This document shows positions 52,034 through 62,400 of a stretch of DNA of 64,000 bases, piece by piece. The translations under genes and the position numbers were made by a program. Below the pieces are notes generated by a model. It was given only the letters and a program-made list of their open reading frames with translations. It was not told where the DNA came from and ran no database searches. The stretch comes from JAJTFW01 sp046330075 (GTDB lineage Bacteria; Bacteroidota; Bacteroidia; AKYH767-A; OLB10): contig JAXLTL010000010.1 in the NCBI GenBank assembly GCA_046330075.1, positions 1 through 64,000 on the forward strand. Reading direction: 5' to 3'. The first letter of the stretch is position 1. Each line of letters opens with the position of its first letter.

Positions 52034-54907
52034 ATGAAAACTACTCGCCTCCTTCTGCTTATCGGATGCACATTTATTTTGTGTAGTGCCCGGGCACAAT
52101 TGATCAATGCAATCCCTTATCAAAGTGATTTCTGTGCGGCCAACGTAGTAACCTATTCAATTGATCCGCCAGCACCAGGAAACTATATTGAATGGCAATT
52201 TGTGGATTTTTCTAATTTTGGTATAAATGGGCAAGAATTTTATACTGTTATAGGATATGGTACCGTCTTGAATGTAAATGCAACGCCAGGATTTACTTGC
52301 CCGGGAGGATTTATTCGTGCAGTGGAATGGAGTCCGTCTGGTACAATCGTCAACAGCAATAGTATCGCCATGTTGGTCAGTACCAATAGTTCAATAAACC
52401 ACTCTATCCCGATTTACATTGACCAGATATTCGGGGGTTGTATCAGTCTGACAGTACCACAATGTTTCGACCCGAACTTCACGGCGCCCTATAATCCGCC
52501 TCGTTGGTCGATGTGGTATAAAAACGGCATTCCAACAGGTGTCACTTCTTCTGTTTTACAAGGTCCATTGACTGACTCAGCCTGGTACGAATTTAAAGTA
52601 CGGCTTACCTGTGGTGATACACTGTCAACAGCCTTGTACTTTTTATGGCAGCCATCTGCGCCCATTCTGACAGCTCAGGGCCCAACAACTTTTTGTACCG
52701 GCGATTCAGTTACACTTGATTTGACAGCTACTACAAGCATTGACAACTGGTATAAAGATGGTGTACCTATTGCCGGCAGCTTTGGAAAATCCAGCCTTAA
52801 AGTCGGAACTACCGGCCAATACACAACGTCAACGAGATTCTTTACAATGAATGGGGCTACCTGCTATATAAACTCTAATACGATTGGTGTAACTCAGAAT
52901 CCGGGAGCATTTATATCAGGAACCGAAAAATTCTGTAGTACAGATTCCGTACAGCTCAACTGTACAGCAGCAGCCTCCTATCAATGGAAAAAAAACGGAA
53001 CGAACATTCCAGGTGCTACAACACAGAGTGTGTGGGTAAAGACAACTGGAAATTACACCGTTAACACCACCGGAATAACCTGCAATGCAAGTCCGGTGAA
53101 AACCATCACAAAATATCTTGTTCCTTCCGGTTTAACGGTAACTCCTACCGGCAGCTACTCACTCTGCAATGGCAATGCAACACCTGTCAGCATCAGCGGC
53201 AATAATATAACGTCCTGGAAATGGCAACGCAACAGTACAGACATGCCGGGAGCAACATCCGCATCTTTCATAGCTACCAAAACAGGAACATACAGATGCA
53301 TAGTTACCAATGCGATTGGCTGTTCCAAAACATCTTCCAGTGTGCAGATAACATCCAGTCCGATATCTTCTCTTCCACAAAAAACCATCCAGCTCCAGCC
53401 GGGTTCAGAGGGAAAAGATAGTTATAACACAAGTGCATCCGGTTATCTCAATGCCAACTATGGAAACAATGGCACACTTGAGGTTTCCAATTGGTATAAA
53501 GGCTGGATGCTTGAACAAAGTTTTTTACAGTTTGATTTCAGTCAGATTCCGGATTTTTCCGCCATTAGCAGTGCTACCCTAAAAATCTATGTTGATTCAC
53601 TCGCTCAAAAAGGTGTCAATGCCAATACTCCCAATTTTCTCTATATAAAACGCAACGCACAATCATGGAATGAATCAACCATCAGTTGGAATAACGCTCC
53701 AGCCTCTACCCTTTTCCAATCGCTGGCCATTCCGTGCTCAACTATTACCTCGTCTTCTTTTCTAACGGCAGATATCACAGATTTTACGCGGAATTGGCTA
53801 GAGGCTCCCGCTGACCGCTTCGGAATAACCTTGCAACTCGATGCTGCATATCAGTACACCTGGTTAAGTATTGCTTCCTCCGACACTTCAGCTCCGAACT
53901 ACCGTCCGAAGCTGACTGTGACCTATTATGCTGCCGACATCAATGCTTCCGGCCCTACCAACCTCTGCACCGGTGGCAGTGTGCAGTTCAGCACTAACGT
54001 GGGCGCCTATACGTATCAATGGTATAGAAACGGGAACGCCATTTCCGGAGCTACTGCCTCTACCTACACGGCCTCTACTGCCGGTGATTATCATGTAGTG
54101 CTTACTGCAGCATCCGGATGTACTGCCCGATCACTCGTTAAAAAGGTAACCATCAACGGTCTTCCGCTAATAAATCTTCAACCAACGGCTGATTCCGTAT
54201 CCTATTGTTACGGCAATCCGATCACGCTCAGTGCCGACAGCTTACCTGGATATTCCTTCCAGTGGCAAAGGAACAATGCCAACATCGCCGGTGCAGTGCA
54301 TCCCAACTTTGTTCCAACCACTACTGCATGGTATACTATTAAAACCACCAGCAACTGCGGTATCAGTGCCAAAGACTCCGTATATGTAACCCGTATCAAC
54401 AATGCAGTACCGGTCATTTCCGCCGGTGGTCCAACCACCTTCTGTGCCGGACAAAACGTTGTACTCACCTCCACAACTTTCACTGGCGCTATAACGCAAT
54501 GGTACAAAAACAATGTACTTACCGCCAGTGGAACCAGCTATACCGCAACAACGGCCGGCGCGTACAATGTTGTTCAGACAGCCAGCGGATGCAGCAAGAC
54601 CTCCAACACCATTACCGTTATTGTCAATTGCAGGGAAGGTGATTTCATATCTAACGAAGAAGTCAGTATGCAGGTGTTTCCGAATCCGGCAGGTGAATTT
54701 GTACTGGTTAATCTGTCAGGGTATGATAATAAAAACGCATGCCTTTTAACGCTTACAGAACTCAGCGGGAAGGAAATAATGCGAACACTTCATCCTTCTG
54801 CGGAACAGCGAATTTCAACGCGTGAATACAGCGACGGGATTTATCTACTCACACTTTCAATAAACGGCAGAACTACAGCTGTGAAAAAGCTGATCATCCG
54901 GCATTGA
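52034..54907 (+). CDS. T9SS surface protein with DNRLRE and Ig-like repeats, paralogue 3 of 3
   Basis: The 957-residue protein has a signal peptide (MKTTRLLLLIGCTFILCSARAQ) and a more divergent N-terminal domain (about 25-200). The same Ig-like repeats follow, then a DNRLRE domain and the Ig block identical to copy 2. After the PNPAGE point its sorting domain differs from those of copies 1 and 2 (FVLVNLSGYDNKNAC ... DGIYLLTLSINGRTTAVKKL), as if the end had been swapped. It is the last gene of the run and stops five bases before the convergent dgkA stop. Confidence 0.88.
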   Translation: MKTTRLLLLIGCTFILCSARAQLINAIPYQSDFCAANVVTYSIDPPAPGNYIEWQFVDFSNFGINGQEFYTVIGYGTVLNVNATPGFTCPGGFIRAVEWSPSGTIVNSNSIAMLVSTNSSINHSIPIYIDQIFGGCISLTVPQCFDPNFTAPYNPPRWSMWYKNGIPTGVTSSVLQGPLTDSAWYEFKVRLTCGDTLSTALYFLWQPSAPILTAQGPTTFCTGDSVTLDLTATTSIDNWYKDGVPIAGSFGKSSLKVGTTGQYTTSTRFFTMNGATCYINSNTIGVTQNPGAFISGTEKFCSTDSVQLNCTAAASYQWKKNGTNIPGATTQSVWVKTTGNYTVNTTGITCNASPVKTITKYLVPSGLTVTPTGSYSLCNGNATPVSISGNNITSWKWQRNSTDMPGATSASFIATKTGTYRCIVTNAIGCSKTSSSVQITSSPISSLPQKTIQLQPGSEGKDSYNTSASGYLNANYGNNGTLEVSNWYKGWMLEQSFLQFDFSQIPDFSAISSATLKIYVDSLAQKGVNANTPNFLYIKRNAQSWNESTISWNNAPASTLFQSLAIPCSTITSSSFLTADITDFTRNWLEAPADRFGITLQLDAAYQYTWLSIASSDTSAPNYRPKLTVTYYAADINASGPTNLCTGGSVQFSTNVGAYTYQWYRNGNAISGATASTYTASTAGDYHVVLTAASGCTARSLVKKVTINGLPLINLQPTADSVSYCYGNPITLSADSLPGYSFQWQRNNANIAGAVHPNFVPTTTAWYTIKTTSNCGISAKDSVYVTRINNAVPVISAGGPTTFCAGQNVVLTSTTFTGAITQWYKNNVLTASGTSYTATTAGAYNVVQTASGCSKTSNTITVIVNCREGDFISNEEVSMQVFPNPAGEFVLVNLSGYDNKNACLLTLTELSGKEIMRTLHPSAEQRISTREYSDGIYLLTLSINGRTTAVKKLIIRH
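53954..54696. repeat. 743-bp identical block, copy in paralogue 3
   Basis: Partner of 51039-51781 at a constant offset of 2915 bp. Upstream sequence in the same genes is only moderately similar, so the identity is local and recent. Confidence 0.95.
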
Positions 54908-54912
54908 TTTCT

Positions 54913-55260
54913 TCACCCTAAATAAGGAAGGAAGATCACAAGTCCGCCAATTGCTGCTGCAATGGCCGCCAACAGCACTGCGCCGGCTGCAATGTCTTTC
55001 GCCTTACCAGCCAGGGGATGAAGTTGTGGAGAAGCGAGATCAACAACATGTTCAATTGCTGTGTTCAATGCTTCTGCAACATGCACCAATGCCATCAGCA
55101 ACAACAGCATCAGCCAATCAGCTTTGGTAATTCCAAGTCCCCATCCTGCCACTATAACCAGTACAGTAGCTATTATGTGCAGCGTTACGTTTTTACCTGA
55201 TGAAAGGTAAAACCCAATACCACGGAAGGCATTTCTGAAACTAATCAGGAGACGTTGCAT
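54913..55260 (-). CDS. dgkA: Diacylglycerol kinase / undecaprenol kinase family
   Basis: The 115-residue inner-membrane protein has three membrane helices and the family motif VAEALNTAIEHVVDL. It includes Glu63 and Glu70, with Glu63 the likely catalytic base and Glu70 binding metal. An N-terminal amphipathic start (RNAFRGIGFYLSSGKNVTLH) is also typical. It phosphorylates a membrane lipid alcohol, diacylglycerol or undecaprenol, recycling lipid carriers. It lies two bases after the MarC gene on the same strand, so the pair is an operon. Confidence 0.9.
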   Translation of the reverse strand: MQRLLISFRNAFRGIGFYLSSGKNVTLHIIATVLVIVAGWGLGITKADWLMLLLLMALVHVAEALNTAIEHVVDLASPQLHPLAGKAKDIAAGAVLLAAIAAAIGGLVIFLPYLG

Positions 55261-55262
55261 GA

Positions 55263-55829
55263 TCAGATTCCGGCATTGGTGCGAAACAGTTTTATTGCAA
55301 TGGCCATCAGAACAATTCCAAAAACCTTGCGGATAATACTGATACCTGCTTTCCCCAATAATTTTTCTATTGGCTCAACCAGACGCAATACGATGTAAAC
55401 AATCACCATATTCAACGTGATTCCCACCAGAATATTTTCAGTTGAATACTGCGACTGAATCGATATAAGAGTGGTCATGGTACCCGTACCTGCAATGAGC
55501 GGAAAAGCGATGGGGACAATAGACGCCGTTTCCGGAACTTCATCGCGATAGAGGCGAATACCCAATATCATCTCCAGAGCAAGGAAAAAGATCACGAGCG
55601 ATCCGGCGATGGCAAACGAAGAAACATCAATACCGATCAGTTTCAGGATGCTCTCTCCTAAAAACAGAAACAATACCATGATGATAAGCGAAGCGATGGT
55701 TGCCTTTTCAGCATGGATAAAACCAACACGCTTACGCGTTTCGATAATCACCGGCAGCGAACCGATGATATCGATCACGGCGAAGAGGATCATCGTTACA
55801 GAGAGAATAGATTTGAAATCGATGTTCAT
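55263..55829 (-). CDS. MarC family integral membrane protein
   Basis: The 188-residue protein has six membrane helices. It shows the family's paired motifs DIIGSLPVIIE (about 20-30) and PIAFPLIAGTGTMTTLIS (about 107-124). MarC proteins are common transport-like proteins whose substrate is not established; a direct role in drug resistance is not supported. It is upstream of dgkA in the same operon. Confidence 0.88.
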   Translation of the reverse strand: MNIDFKSILSVTMILFAVIDIIGSLPVIIETRKRVGFIHAEKATIASLIIMVLFLFLGESILKLIGIDVSSFAIAGSLVIFFLALEMILGIRLYRDEVPETASIVPIAFPLIAGTGTMTTLISIQSQYSTENILVGITLNMVIVYIVLRLVEPIEKLLGKAGISIIRKVFGIVLMAIAIKLFRTNAGI

Positions 55830-55871
55830 GCGTTTGTGTTTTTTCCGGTTATTACTGTCGTATTCATCCTG

Positions 55872-56309
55872 TCAGCCCTGCTGCTCCGCAAATGCCTTGA
55901 ATCGTTCAAGGTAATCCTGTGATGTCTTCCTGAATGTTCCTGCCATCATCCATGCAAAAATCTTCATAATCCCTGAAAAGCGAAAATAATTTTCAGTCCG
56001 GTGCCTGGTATACCCCTCAACAGTCTCTTCAAAAAAGTTGCGGACTTCATTGAATGCACCGTTCACAATATAAGTTCCGGAAAATTCATCCGGCAGATTA
56101 CGAACTGTCACTGTTTCTGTCATTATCATTTTGCGTTTGCCCAGCTGAAATTCGAGGCGGGAAACGGCTCCGGGTTGTCCGGCCACACCACTCACGTGTT
56201 CAAACTTCACCAGTCCCGGCATCCATTCTTTCAGATTATCCGGATTATCAAACAGCTCGATCACCCGCTTACGGGGCAGCCGGATGATCGTTTCGCAGGT
56301 GTATTTCAT
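55872..56309 (-). CDS. SRPBCC (START-like) family protein
   Basis: The 145-residue soluble protein fits the Bet v1/START-like fold. It opens with the strand YTCETIIRLPRKRVIELFDNPDNLKEWMPGL and has the middle strands SRLEFQLGKRKMIMTETVTV. The long C-terminal helix is FRKTSQDYLERFKAFAEQQ. Such proteins bind small hydrophobic ligands in a deep pocket, and the ligand here is unknown. It is divergent from the DUF1569 gene and upstream of marC on the same strand after 42 bp. Confidence 0.85.
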   Translation of the reverse strand: MKYTCETIIRLPRKRVIELFDNPDNLKEWMPGLVKFEHVSGVAGQPGAVSRLEFQLGKRKMIMTETVTVRNLPDEFSGTYIVNGAFNEVRNFFEETVEGYTRHRTENYFRFSGIMKIFAWMMAGTFRKTSQDYLERFKAFAEQQG

Positions 56310-56442
56310 GCCCTAAAAATAAGCAATCGGCAGATGAACGGACCAATTCTCTGCCAGTGGCAGAACAATTGGGTAAAACTCAGATAAAATGTTCATAGGG
56401 CTGATCAAATATTTTACAACTTTGCAGGACACATCCTCTTCC

Positions 56443-56892
56443 ATGCCCTCCCTCTTCAATATCGTCGAACGACAGAACATTATTCAACGTCTCCTTCAGC
56501 TGAAACCGGATGCGGAGCGGCAATGGGGTAAGATGGAGCTGGTGCAGATGATAAGGCATTGTCAGGCGCCACTGAAAGTAGCCGTTGGAGAACTGGTGCT
56601 GAATCAGGGTCTCATCGGTCTGCTTTTCGGTAAAATGGCGAAACGGAAATTGCTGGCAGCAGCTCCCTTTAAAGCCAATCTGCCAACCGCTCCTGAATTC
56701 AAAGTAGTGGATACACAGCTGGACCTGGAAGCTGAACGCGCGAAACTTATCTCACTCATTACACGTTTTGGAGAAACGGGACCAGTCCCCAACAGGAACA
56801 AACATCCGTTTTTTGGTGCCATGACAGAAGCGGAATGGGATGCTTTGCAATGGAAGCACCTCGACCACCATCTTCGACAGTTTAACGTTTAA
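56443..56892 (+). CDS. DUF1569 / DinB-like protein
   Basis: ATG 56443 gives 149 residues. The longer frame from 56389 is not needed, because a near-consensus -7 element (CAACTTTG, 56417-56424) lies inside it. The four-helix DinB-like pattern shows in PDAERQWGKMELVQMIRHCQAPL (with a metal-ligand His candidate), then HPFFGAMTEAEWDALQWKHLDHHLRQF near the end, where HLDHHLRQF carries more candidate His ligands. DinB-like proteins include thiol-dependent transferases. The substrate is unknown. It lies ten bases before the serine hydrolase gene, so they form an operon. Confidence 0.83.
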   Translation: MPSLFNIVERQNIIQRLLQLKPDAERQWGKMELVQMIRHCQAPLKVAVGELVLNQGLIGLLFGKMAKRKLLAAAPFKANLPTAPEFKVVDTQLDLEAERAKLISLITRFGETGPVPNRNKHPFFGAMTEAEWDALQWKHLDHHLRQFNV

Positions 56893-56902
56893 CAACAAGC
56901 GC

Positions 56903-58042
56903 ATGAAAAAAATTCTTCGATCTATCGGACTTCTGCTACTCAGCGCCATTCTCGCTTTCAATGTTTGGATTCTGATTACCGGAAAAACATGGGTATACAA
57001 GGCGCTGGTTTATAATTATGTCAATATAGACGATTATGACATTTTCATTCAGCGAAAAGTACCAAATGCTGTTCCTCAGCCATGGCCGGTCTCTGCATTT
57101 TACAATAAAGCAACCCCTGATACAGCCACACTGAATGAACTTCAGCGGCAGCGCAGTGTGGCTTACCTCGTCATTAAAGATGATTCGATCCGATTCGAAG
57201 CCTACTGGGATGGTTACAGTGACACTTCGCGTTCCAATTCATTCTCTATGTCGAAGAGTGTCATTGGCGTACTTACGGGAGTTGCGTTAAAACAAGGTTT
57301 CATCAAAAGCCTCGATCAGACGGTCGGAGAATTTATTCCTGAATATAAAAACAACAGCAAGGGTGCATTAAAACTGCGTCATCTGATCACAATGTCAGCT
57401 GCACTCAGCTGGGACGAAGCCTATGCCAGTTTGTTCAGCGTCACCACTGAAGCTTACTATGGCAAAGACCTGAAAGGACTGATGGACCGTCTGGAAGTGA
57501 CGGGTACTCCCGGAGTGAACTATTATTATCAGGGCGGCGCCACGCAATTGCTGGCCATGGTGCTCATGCGGGCTACCGGTAAAAACCTGAGTGAATTCTG
57601 TTCAGAAGCTCTCTGGAAACCCATTGGCGCCGAACAACCAGCTGAATGGACGATTGACCATGATGGAGGAATGGAAAAAGCTTCCTGCTGCATCTATTCC
57701 AATGCCCGCGACTTTGCAAAAATCGGCGCTTTGTATCTCCACAAGGGAAATCTTTACGGCCGGCAAATTGTTGATACTTCATTTGTAGAAGAAAGCACAC
57801 ACCCTGCACCACTGCTGGATGAAGGTAAACCGAATACAGAATATGGCTATCAGTGGTGGATATCCGAAGTTGACGGAGAGAAAATCTTCTATTGCCGAGG
57901 AATCCTCGGGCAATACATCGTTGCAGTTCCCGGAAAAAATATACTGATGGTACGTTTGGGACATCAGCGGGAGCAACTGAAAGACGGTACACTGATAGAT
58001 CTGCCGATCTATGTACGTGGGGCCATGGCGCTTTGCAGATAG
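56903..58042 (+). CDS. Beta-lactamase-family serine hydrolase
   Basis: ATG 56903, ten bases after the DUF1569 stop, gives 379 residues. An N-terminal membrane anchor or signal (LLLLSAILAFNVWILI) leads to a penicillin-binding-protein-like domain. The nucleophile is Ser115 and the base Lys118 (FSMSKSVIG). YYYQGGATQLLAMVL occupies the second motif and CRGILGQY the third. The second-motif YxN is not clear, so I only assign the superfamily. Members hydrolyse esters, peptides or amides in the periplasm. It converges with the flavoprotein gene (16-bp gap). Confidence 0.86.
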   Translation: MKKILRSIGLLLLSAILAFNVWILITGKTWVYKALVYNYVNIDDYDIFIQRKVPNAVPQPWPVSAFYNKATPDTATLNELQRQRSVAYLVIKDDSIRFEAYWDGYSDTSRSNSFSMSKSVIGVLTGVALKQGFIKSLDQTVGEFIPEYKNNSKGALKLRHLITMSAALSWDEAYASLFSVTTEAYYGKDLKGLMDRLEVTGTPGVNYYYQGGATQLLAMVLMRATGKNLSEFCSEALWKPIGAEQPAEWTIDHDGGMEKASCCIYSNARDFAKIGALYLHKGNLYGRQIVDTSFVEESTHPAPLLDEGKPNTEYGYQWWISEVDGEKIFYCRGILGQYIVAVPGKNILMVRLGHQREQLKDGTLIDLPIYVRGAMALCR

Positions 58043-58058
58043 CAGGGCAGAAAACGGA

Positions 58059-59282
58059 TTACTCCAGCAGTACTTTCAGAATAAAGGCCGGACTTTTAAT
58101 CCGGCTGCGCAGGTCCATATCTTCAAACATGCAGGAAAATGTTTCCCTCAAGGTCTCGCTGCGTACTGCCTTATTCACCACTATATTGAACAGGACAGGA
58201 TACTTCACCAGTTCCTGCAGGCGTTTGCTGAGATGCAGTTCAGGCCAGAGGCGTTTGTAGACAGAGCGATCATAATCCAGCAGCTTTTCCGCGCTGAAAT
58301 CACCTTTGCAAAGTTCTACTGTTTCGGCTGCCTTCAACCCACTGATCATAGCGTTGCCGATTCCCTCCCCGGTAAAAGGATCAATCAGCGAACCGGCATC
58401 ACCCAGCAGCATAAACCCGTCTCCGCTTACCGGACGCTTTTTAGAACCTAACGGCAACCCATATCCGCGAAGCTCACCTTCCAGCTCTGCACCTTCAAAT
58501 CTTCTCCTGAAAGGCTCATATTCCTTCATCAGCCGTTGCATGGCTTCTTTCAGATTCACTTTCTTTTTTGAGATGGTATCACTGCGCATGCCAACACCCA
58601 CATTTGCATATCCGTTCGCCATCGGGAAAATCCAGAAATATCCGGGAAGAAAATCCTTCAGAAAATGAAGCTCAATGAAACCCTGCGGATCCAGTTCCTT
58701 CACTCCTTTATAGTAGCCTCTGATCGCTGCGCAAAAATGTTCGTCTTCCATCCGGATACCACCCACTTCTTTCGCAAAACGCGAATGAGCCCCATCCGCT
58801 GCAATAATCAGATCTGTTCGTATGACCGTTTTTTCATCTTTGTCGCTGATGATCCATTGTTTTCCTTCGCGCCTGAACCTTTCAATCCGGCATCCGGTTA
58901 TGGTGGTAATCCCCTGCGCTCCGGAGGCTTTTTCGTACATCCAGTTATCAAAATCCATCCGCCGCATTATATAACCTGGAGGATTTGCCAGATCAGCTTC
59001 GCGGCGAAAGGGTACTTTCAAGGCTTTTCCGTTGGGAGCAAAGAAGACTACACCATGGGATCCGAGCACTGAGGGCAACCCTCTTATTTCATCAACAAGT
59101 TGATTGTCAACTCTTTTTAAAGTAAGCAACACCTTCCCGCTCAAGGCATCTCCGCAGATTTTATTCCTTGGAAAGCTCGCTTGGTCTATTAAAACCGCAC
59201 TTTCGCCTCTTTTTGACAAGGCCAGAGCTGCGGTGGTACCTGCAGGCCCCGCTCCCAGTATGGTAATTGGATGATAGTTCAC
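58059..59282 (-). CDS. FAD-dependent geranylgeranyl-reductase-family oxidoreductase
   Basis: The 407-residue flavoprotein begins at GTG 59282 (fMet-Asn-Tyr-His). It has the dinucleotide motif ILGAGPAGTTAAL (about 8-20), the PRNKICGDALSG segment and the C-terminal FAD motif GDAGSLIDPFTGEGIGNAM. These define the geranylgeranyl reductase/para-hydroxybenzoate hydroxylase-like group. Relatives saturate isoprenoid chains in quinones or lipids, or hydroxylate aromatic compounds. The exact substrate is open. It is a single gene, divergent from the giant adhesin. Confidence 0.87.
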   Translation of the reverse strand: MNYHPITILGAGPAGTTAALALSKRGESAVLIDQASFPRNKICGDALSGKVLLTLKRVDNQLVDEIRGLPSVLGSHGVVFFAPNGKALKVPFRREADLANPPGYIMRRMDFDNWMYEKASGAQGITTITGCRIERFRREGKQWIISDKDEKTVIRTDLIIAADGAHSRFAKEVGGIRMEDEHFCAAIRGYYKGVKELDPQGFIELHFLKDFLPGYFWIFPMANGYANVGVGMRSDTISKKKVNLKEAMQRLMKEYEPFRRRFEGAELEGELRGYGLPLGSKKRPVSGDGFMLLGDAGSLIDPFTGEGIGNAMISGLKAAETVELCKGDFSAEKLLDYDRSVYKRLWPELHLSKRLQELVKYPVLFNIVVNKAVRSETLRETFSCMFEDMDLRSRIKSPAFILKVLLE

Positions 59283-59360
59283 GGCTGAAAATTAGTACTT
59301 TAAGTCCTAGATTTTCTTAATTCGGACATAGAAATATTCCTCTTTTATTCACTTGGATAT

Positions 59361-59391
59361 TTTGACAATTGGCTGTTAATATCTTTCTTTG
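59361..59391 (+). promoter_or_regulatory. Probable -33/-7 promoter of the adhesin gene
   Basis: TTTG at 59361-59364 is followed after 19 bases by TTTCTTTG (59384-59391), seven of eight positions matching TAnnTTTG. The ATG at 59435 lies 43 bases further on. This is the best match in the window to the two-part Bacteroidota promoter. Confidence 0.5.
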
Positions 59392-59434
59392 ATTGAGTTA
59401 ATTTCCAACACCACGCCCTAAACAATTACACCAT

Positions 59435-62400
59435 ATGGAGTACATTCAACGCGTAGCTTTTCGCTACGCATGTGTATTGATCGCTTTGCTCTTTAGCGTT
59501 CAGGCACAAGCAACCCACCTGATGGGTGGTAACCTTAGTTATGAGTATCTCGGACTGAACGGCACCACCGGACAATACGATTACCGGGTAACACTTACTA
59601 TTTATCGACTTTGTGACCCGGGAAGTTCCAACCTGCCGGTTTCAATGGACTTAGGTGCTTATCAGGATAATTCGCTGAATCCTTCCGGCGACAAGGACCT
59701 GCTATCAGTTGTATCTCTGCCACTGATCTCACAGCAATTTATCACACCACCCAATGCCAATGATTCCTGTACGTTCCTTCCATCTGTTTGTGTGGAAGAA
59801 GGTGTTTACCAGGGAACCATCAGCGTTCCGGCGAACTCAACGGGATATTATTTCATTGCCGACCGTTGTTGCAGAAATAACAATATTGCCAATCTGGATA
59901 ATCCGGGTGGAACAGGACAAGCGTACTTTGCGCAAGTGCCGCCTCCAACCACTATTAACAACAGTCCGACATTTGCGGTTGCTCCTGTTCCGTTCATTTG
60001 TGCAAATGATACAGTGAGCGTCCTGAATCAGGCATTTGATGTAAATGGTGATTCACTCGTTTATAGTTTCGTTACTCCGTATTGGGGAATTGCTGATAAT
60101 GCGAATCCAAATCCCGGCCCACCGGCATCTTATCCGTGGCCGATTCCGGCGGTGTCGTATGCAGCAGGGTTTTCATCTGCCGCACCGTTTGGCGCAGGCG
60201 GATATGCCAGCATCGACCCGAATACAGGATTGGCATCTTACGTTTCTCCTACTCAAGGATTTTATGTGGTTGCAGTGGAGATATCAGAGTATCGTAACGG
60301 TGTATTGATCGGTGTTACCCGTCGTGATATACAGTTGATTGTGATTACTTGTCCTGCCAACCCCGCGCCGGTGCTTGCTTCGGGCAGTGCTACCAGTTAT
60401 ACTATTCAGGAAGGACAAACATTATGCTTCAACGTTTCACTGACAGATCCCAATGGAGACAGTTTGTTTATGACGCCAACGGGAGATGTGTTTAACAGTC
60501 TGATCGTAAATCCCCCTGCAACTTTAAGTGCAGCTACCGGCTCCGGAAGTGTGACTTCACAGTTCTGCTGGTCGACTGCCTGCGGACAAGGCAGATCAAC
60601 TCCCTATCAGTTTACCGCTATTGTGGATGATAACGGATGTCCGGCCAAAACCACCAACGTAGTTTATTCGATCACCGTGCAGCCGCCCACACAACCCACT
60701 GCGATCACCGGCCCAGACACATTATGTCTGAATGCGGCGAGTGGTATCAGTTATAATGTAACCTCCGTTTCAGGCTACACTTATAATTGGCTGGTGACAA
60801 ACGGAACTCAGGTGAGTGGTACCACCACCAACACTGCAGGAATCACCTTCAGCGGATCCGGAAATGCGATTGTTGGAGTCATTGCAAATAACCCATACGG
60901 TTGTAAAGCGGATACCGTTTTCAAATCTGTTTATATTAAAGCCTTGCCAGCTGCCAATGCCGGCAGTGACGTTGACATCTGCAACGGGGCATCCGTGACC
61001 ATCGGAGGAGCTTCTACACCGGGCATGACGTATTCATGGAGTCCGTCGACCGGATTAAGCAGCACCACCATATCGAATCCAACTGCTACCATCGTAAACA
61101 GTGGCGGTGCTCCTGCTTCAACAACCTATATTCTTACAACCACTCAGAACGGTTGCAGCAACACGGATACTGTTGTTGTTACCGTCAATCCTACTTCACT
61201 GGCCAATGCCGGCAGTAACATTGTACTTTGTTCCGGCAACTCAGCTCCTATGGGATCTATTCCGGTGGGAGGAAATTTATACACATGGGTACCTGCTACG
61301 GGGCTCAGCAATTCAGCTATCGCCAATCCGGTAATTTCACTTACTACGACCAATGCCGTACCTGACACTTTCCAGTATGCTGTCATCGTTGAAAACAGTT
61401 TCGGCTGCAAGGATACAGACACTGTCCAGGTAATTGTTCGTCCGGTGCCTATAGCAGTAGCGGGTACAGATGTCATCTTCTGCAGCGGAGGTTCTGCAAA
61501 CATCGGATCTTCTTCCACTGCCAACTACACATACTCTTGGAGTCCGGCAACAGGTCTGAGCAGTTCCAGCACCAGCAATCCATCTGTAACACTTACAACA
61601 ACACAAACTACCAACGATACCATTCCCTATATCGTCACTACCACTCTTTTCGGTTGTATTGACCGTGACACTGTGAATGTAATTGTGAAACCCAATCCGG
61701 TTTCCAATGCCGGTGCAAATCAGAATTTATGTTCAGGAATTTCAGGTCAGCTGGGAACAGGAACAACGAGCGGATATGTGTACAGCTGGTCACCGGGAAC
61801 AGGACTCAGCAGCACCGTTATTTCGAATCCGCAGATCATACTTACTAACAGCACTTCCACACCTGATACTTCTTTCTATATCGTAACAACAACACTCAAT
61901 GGTTGTGTCACTTCTGATTCTGTTCAGGTGATCGTAAGTCCCGTCCCTACAGCCGCTGCAGGTTCCGATGCTGTTTTCTGCTCCGGCCAAAGCGCTTCAC
62001 TGGGATCGGCCACAACATCCGGATATACCTATCAATGGACACCCACACTTGGATTGAACAGTGCCACGATATCAAATCCTGTTACCAGTGCCACCAATAC
62101 CGGAACTGTTAATGATACCATTGATTATATCGTTGTCACCACCTGGTTTGGTTGCCGTGATTCAGACACTGTAATGGTGGTGGTAAAACCTTTACCGGTA
62201 TCGAATGCTGGCAATGATCAGTTGTTATGCACCGGCAGCACCCTCAATCTGGGAACAGGATCAACAGGAGGATATACCTATAACTGGACTCCCTCAACCG
62301 GTCTCAGCAATACCGCTATCTCCAATCCTACCCTTACTCTCAACATTACGCCTGGCGCTACTTCACCGGATACTTTGTACTACACAGTTGTCACAACACT

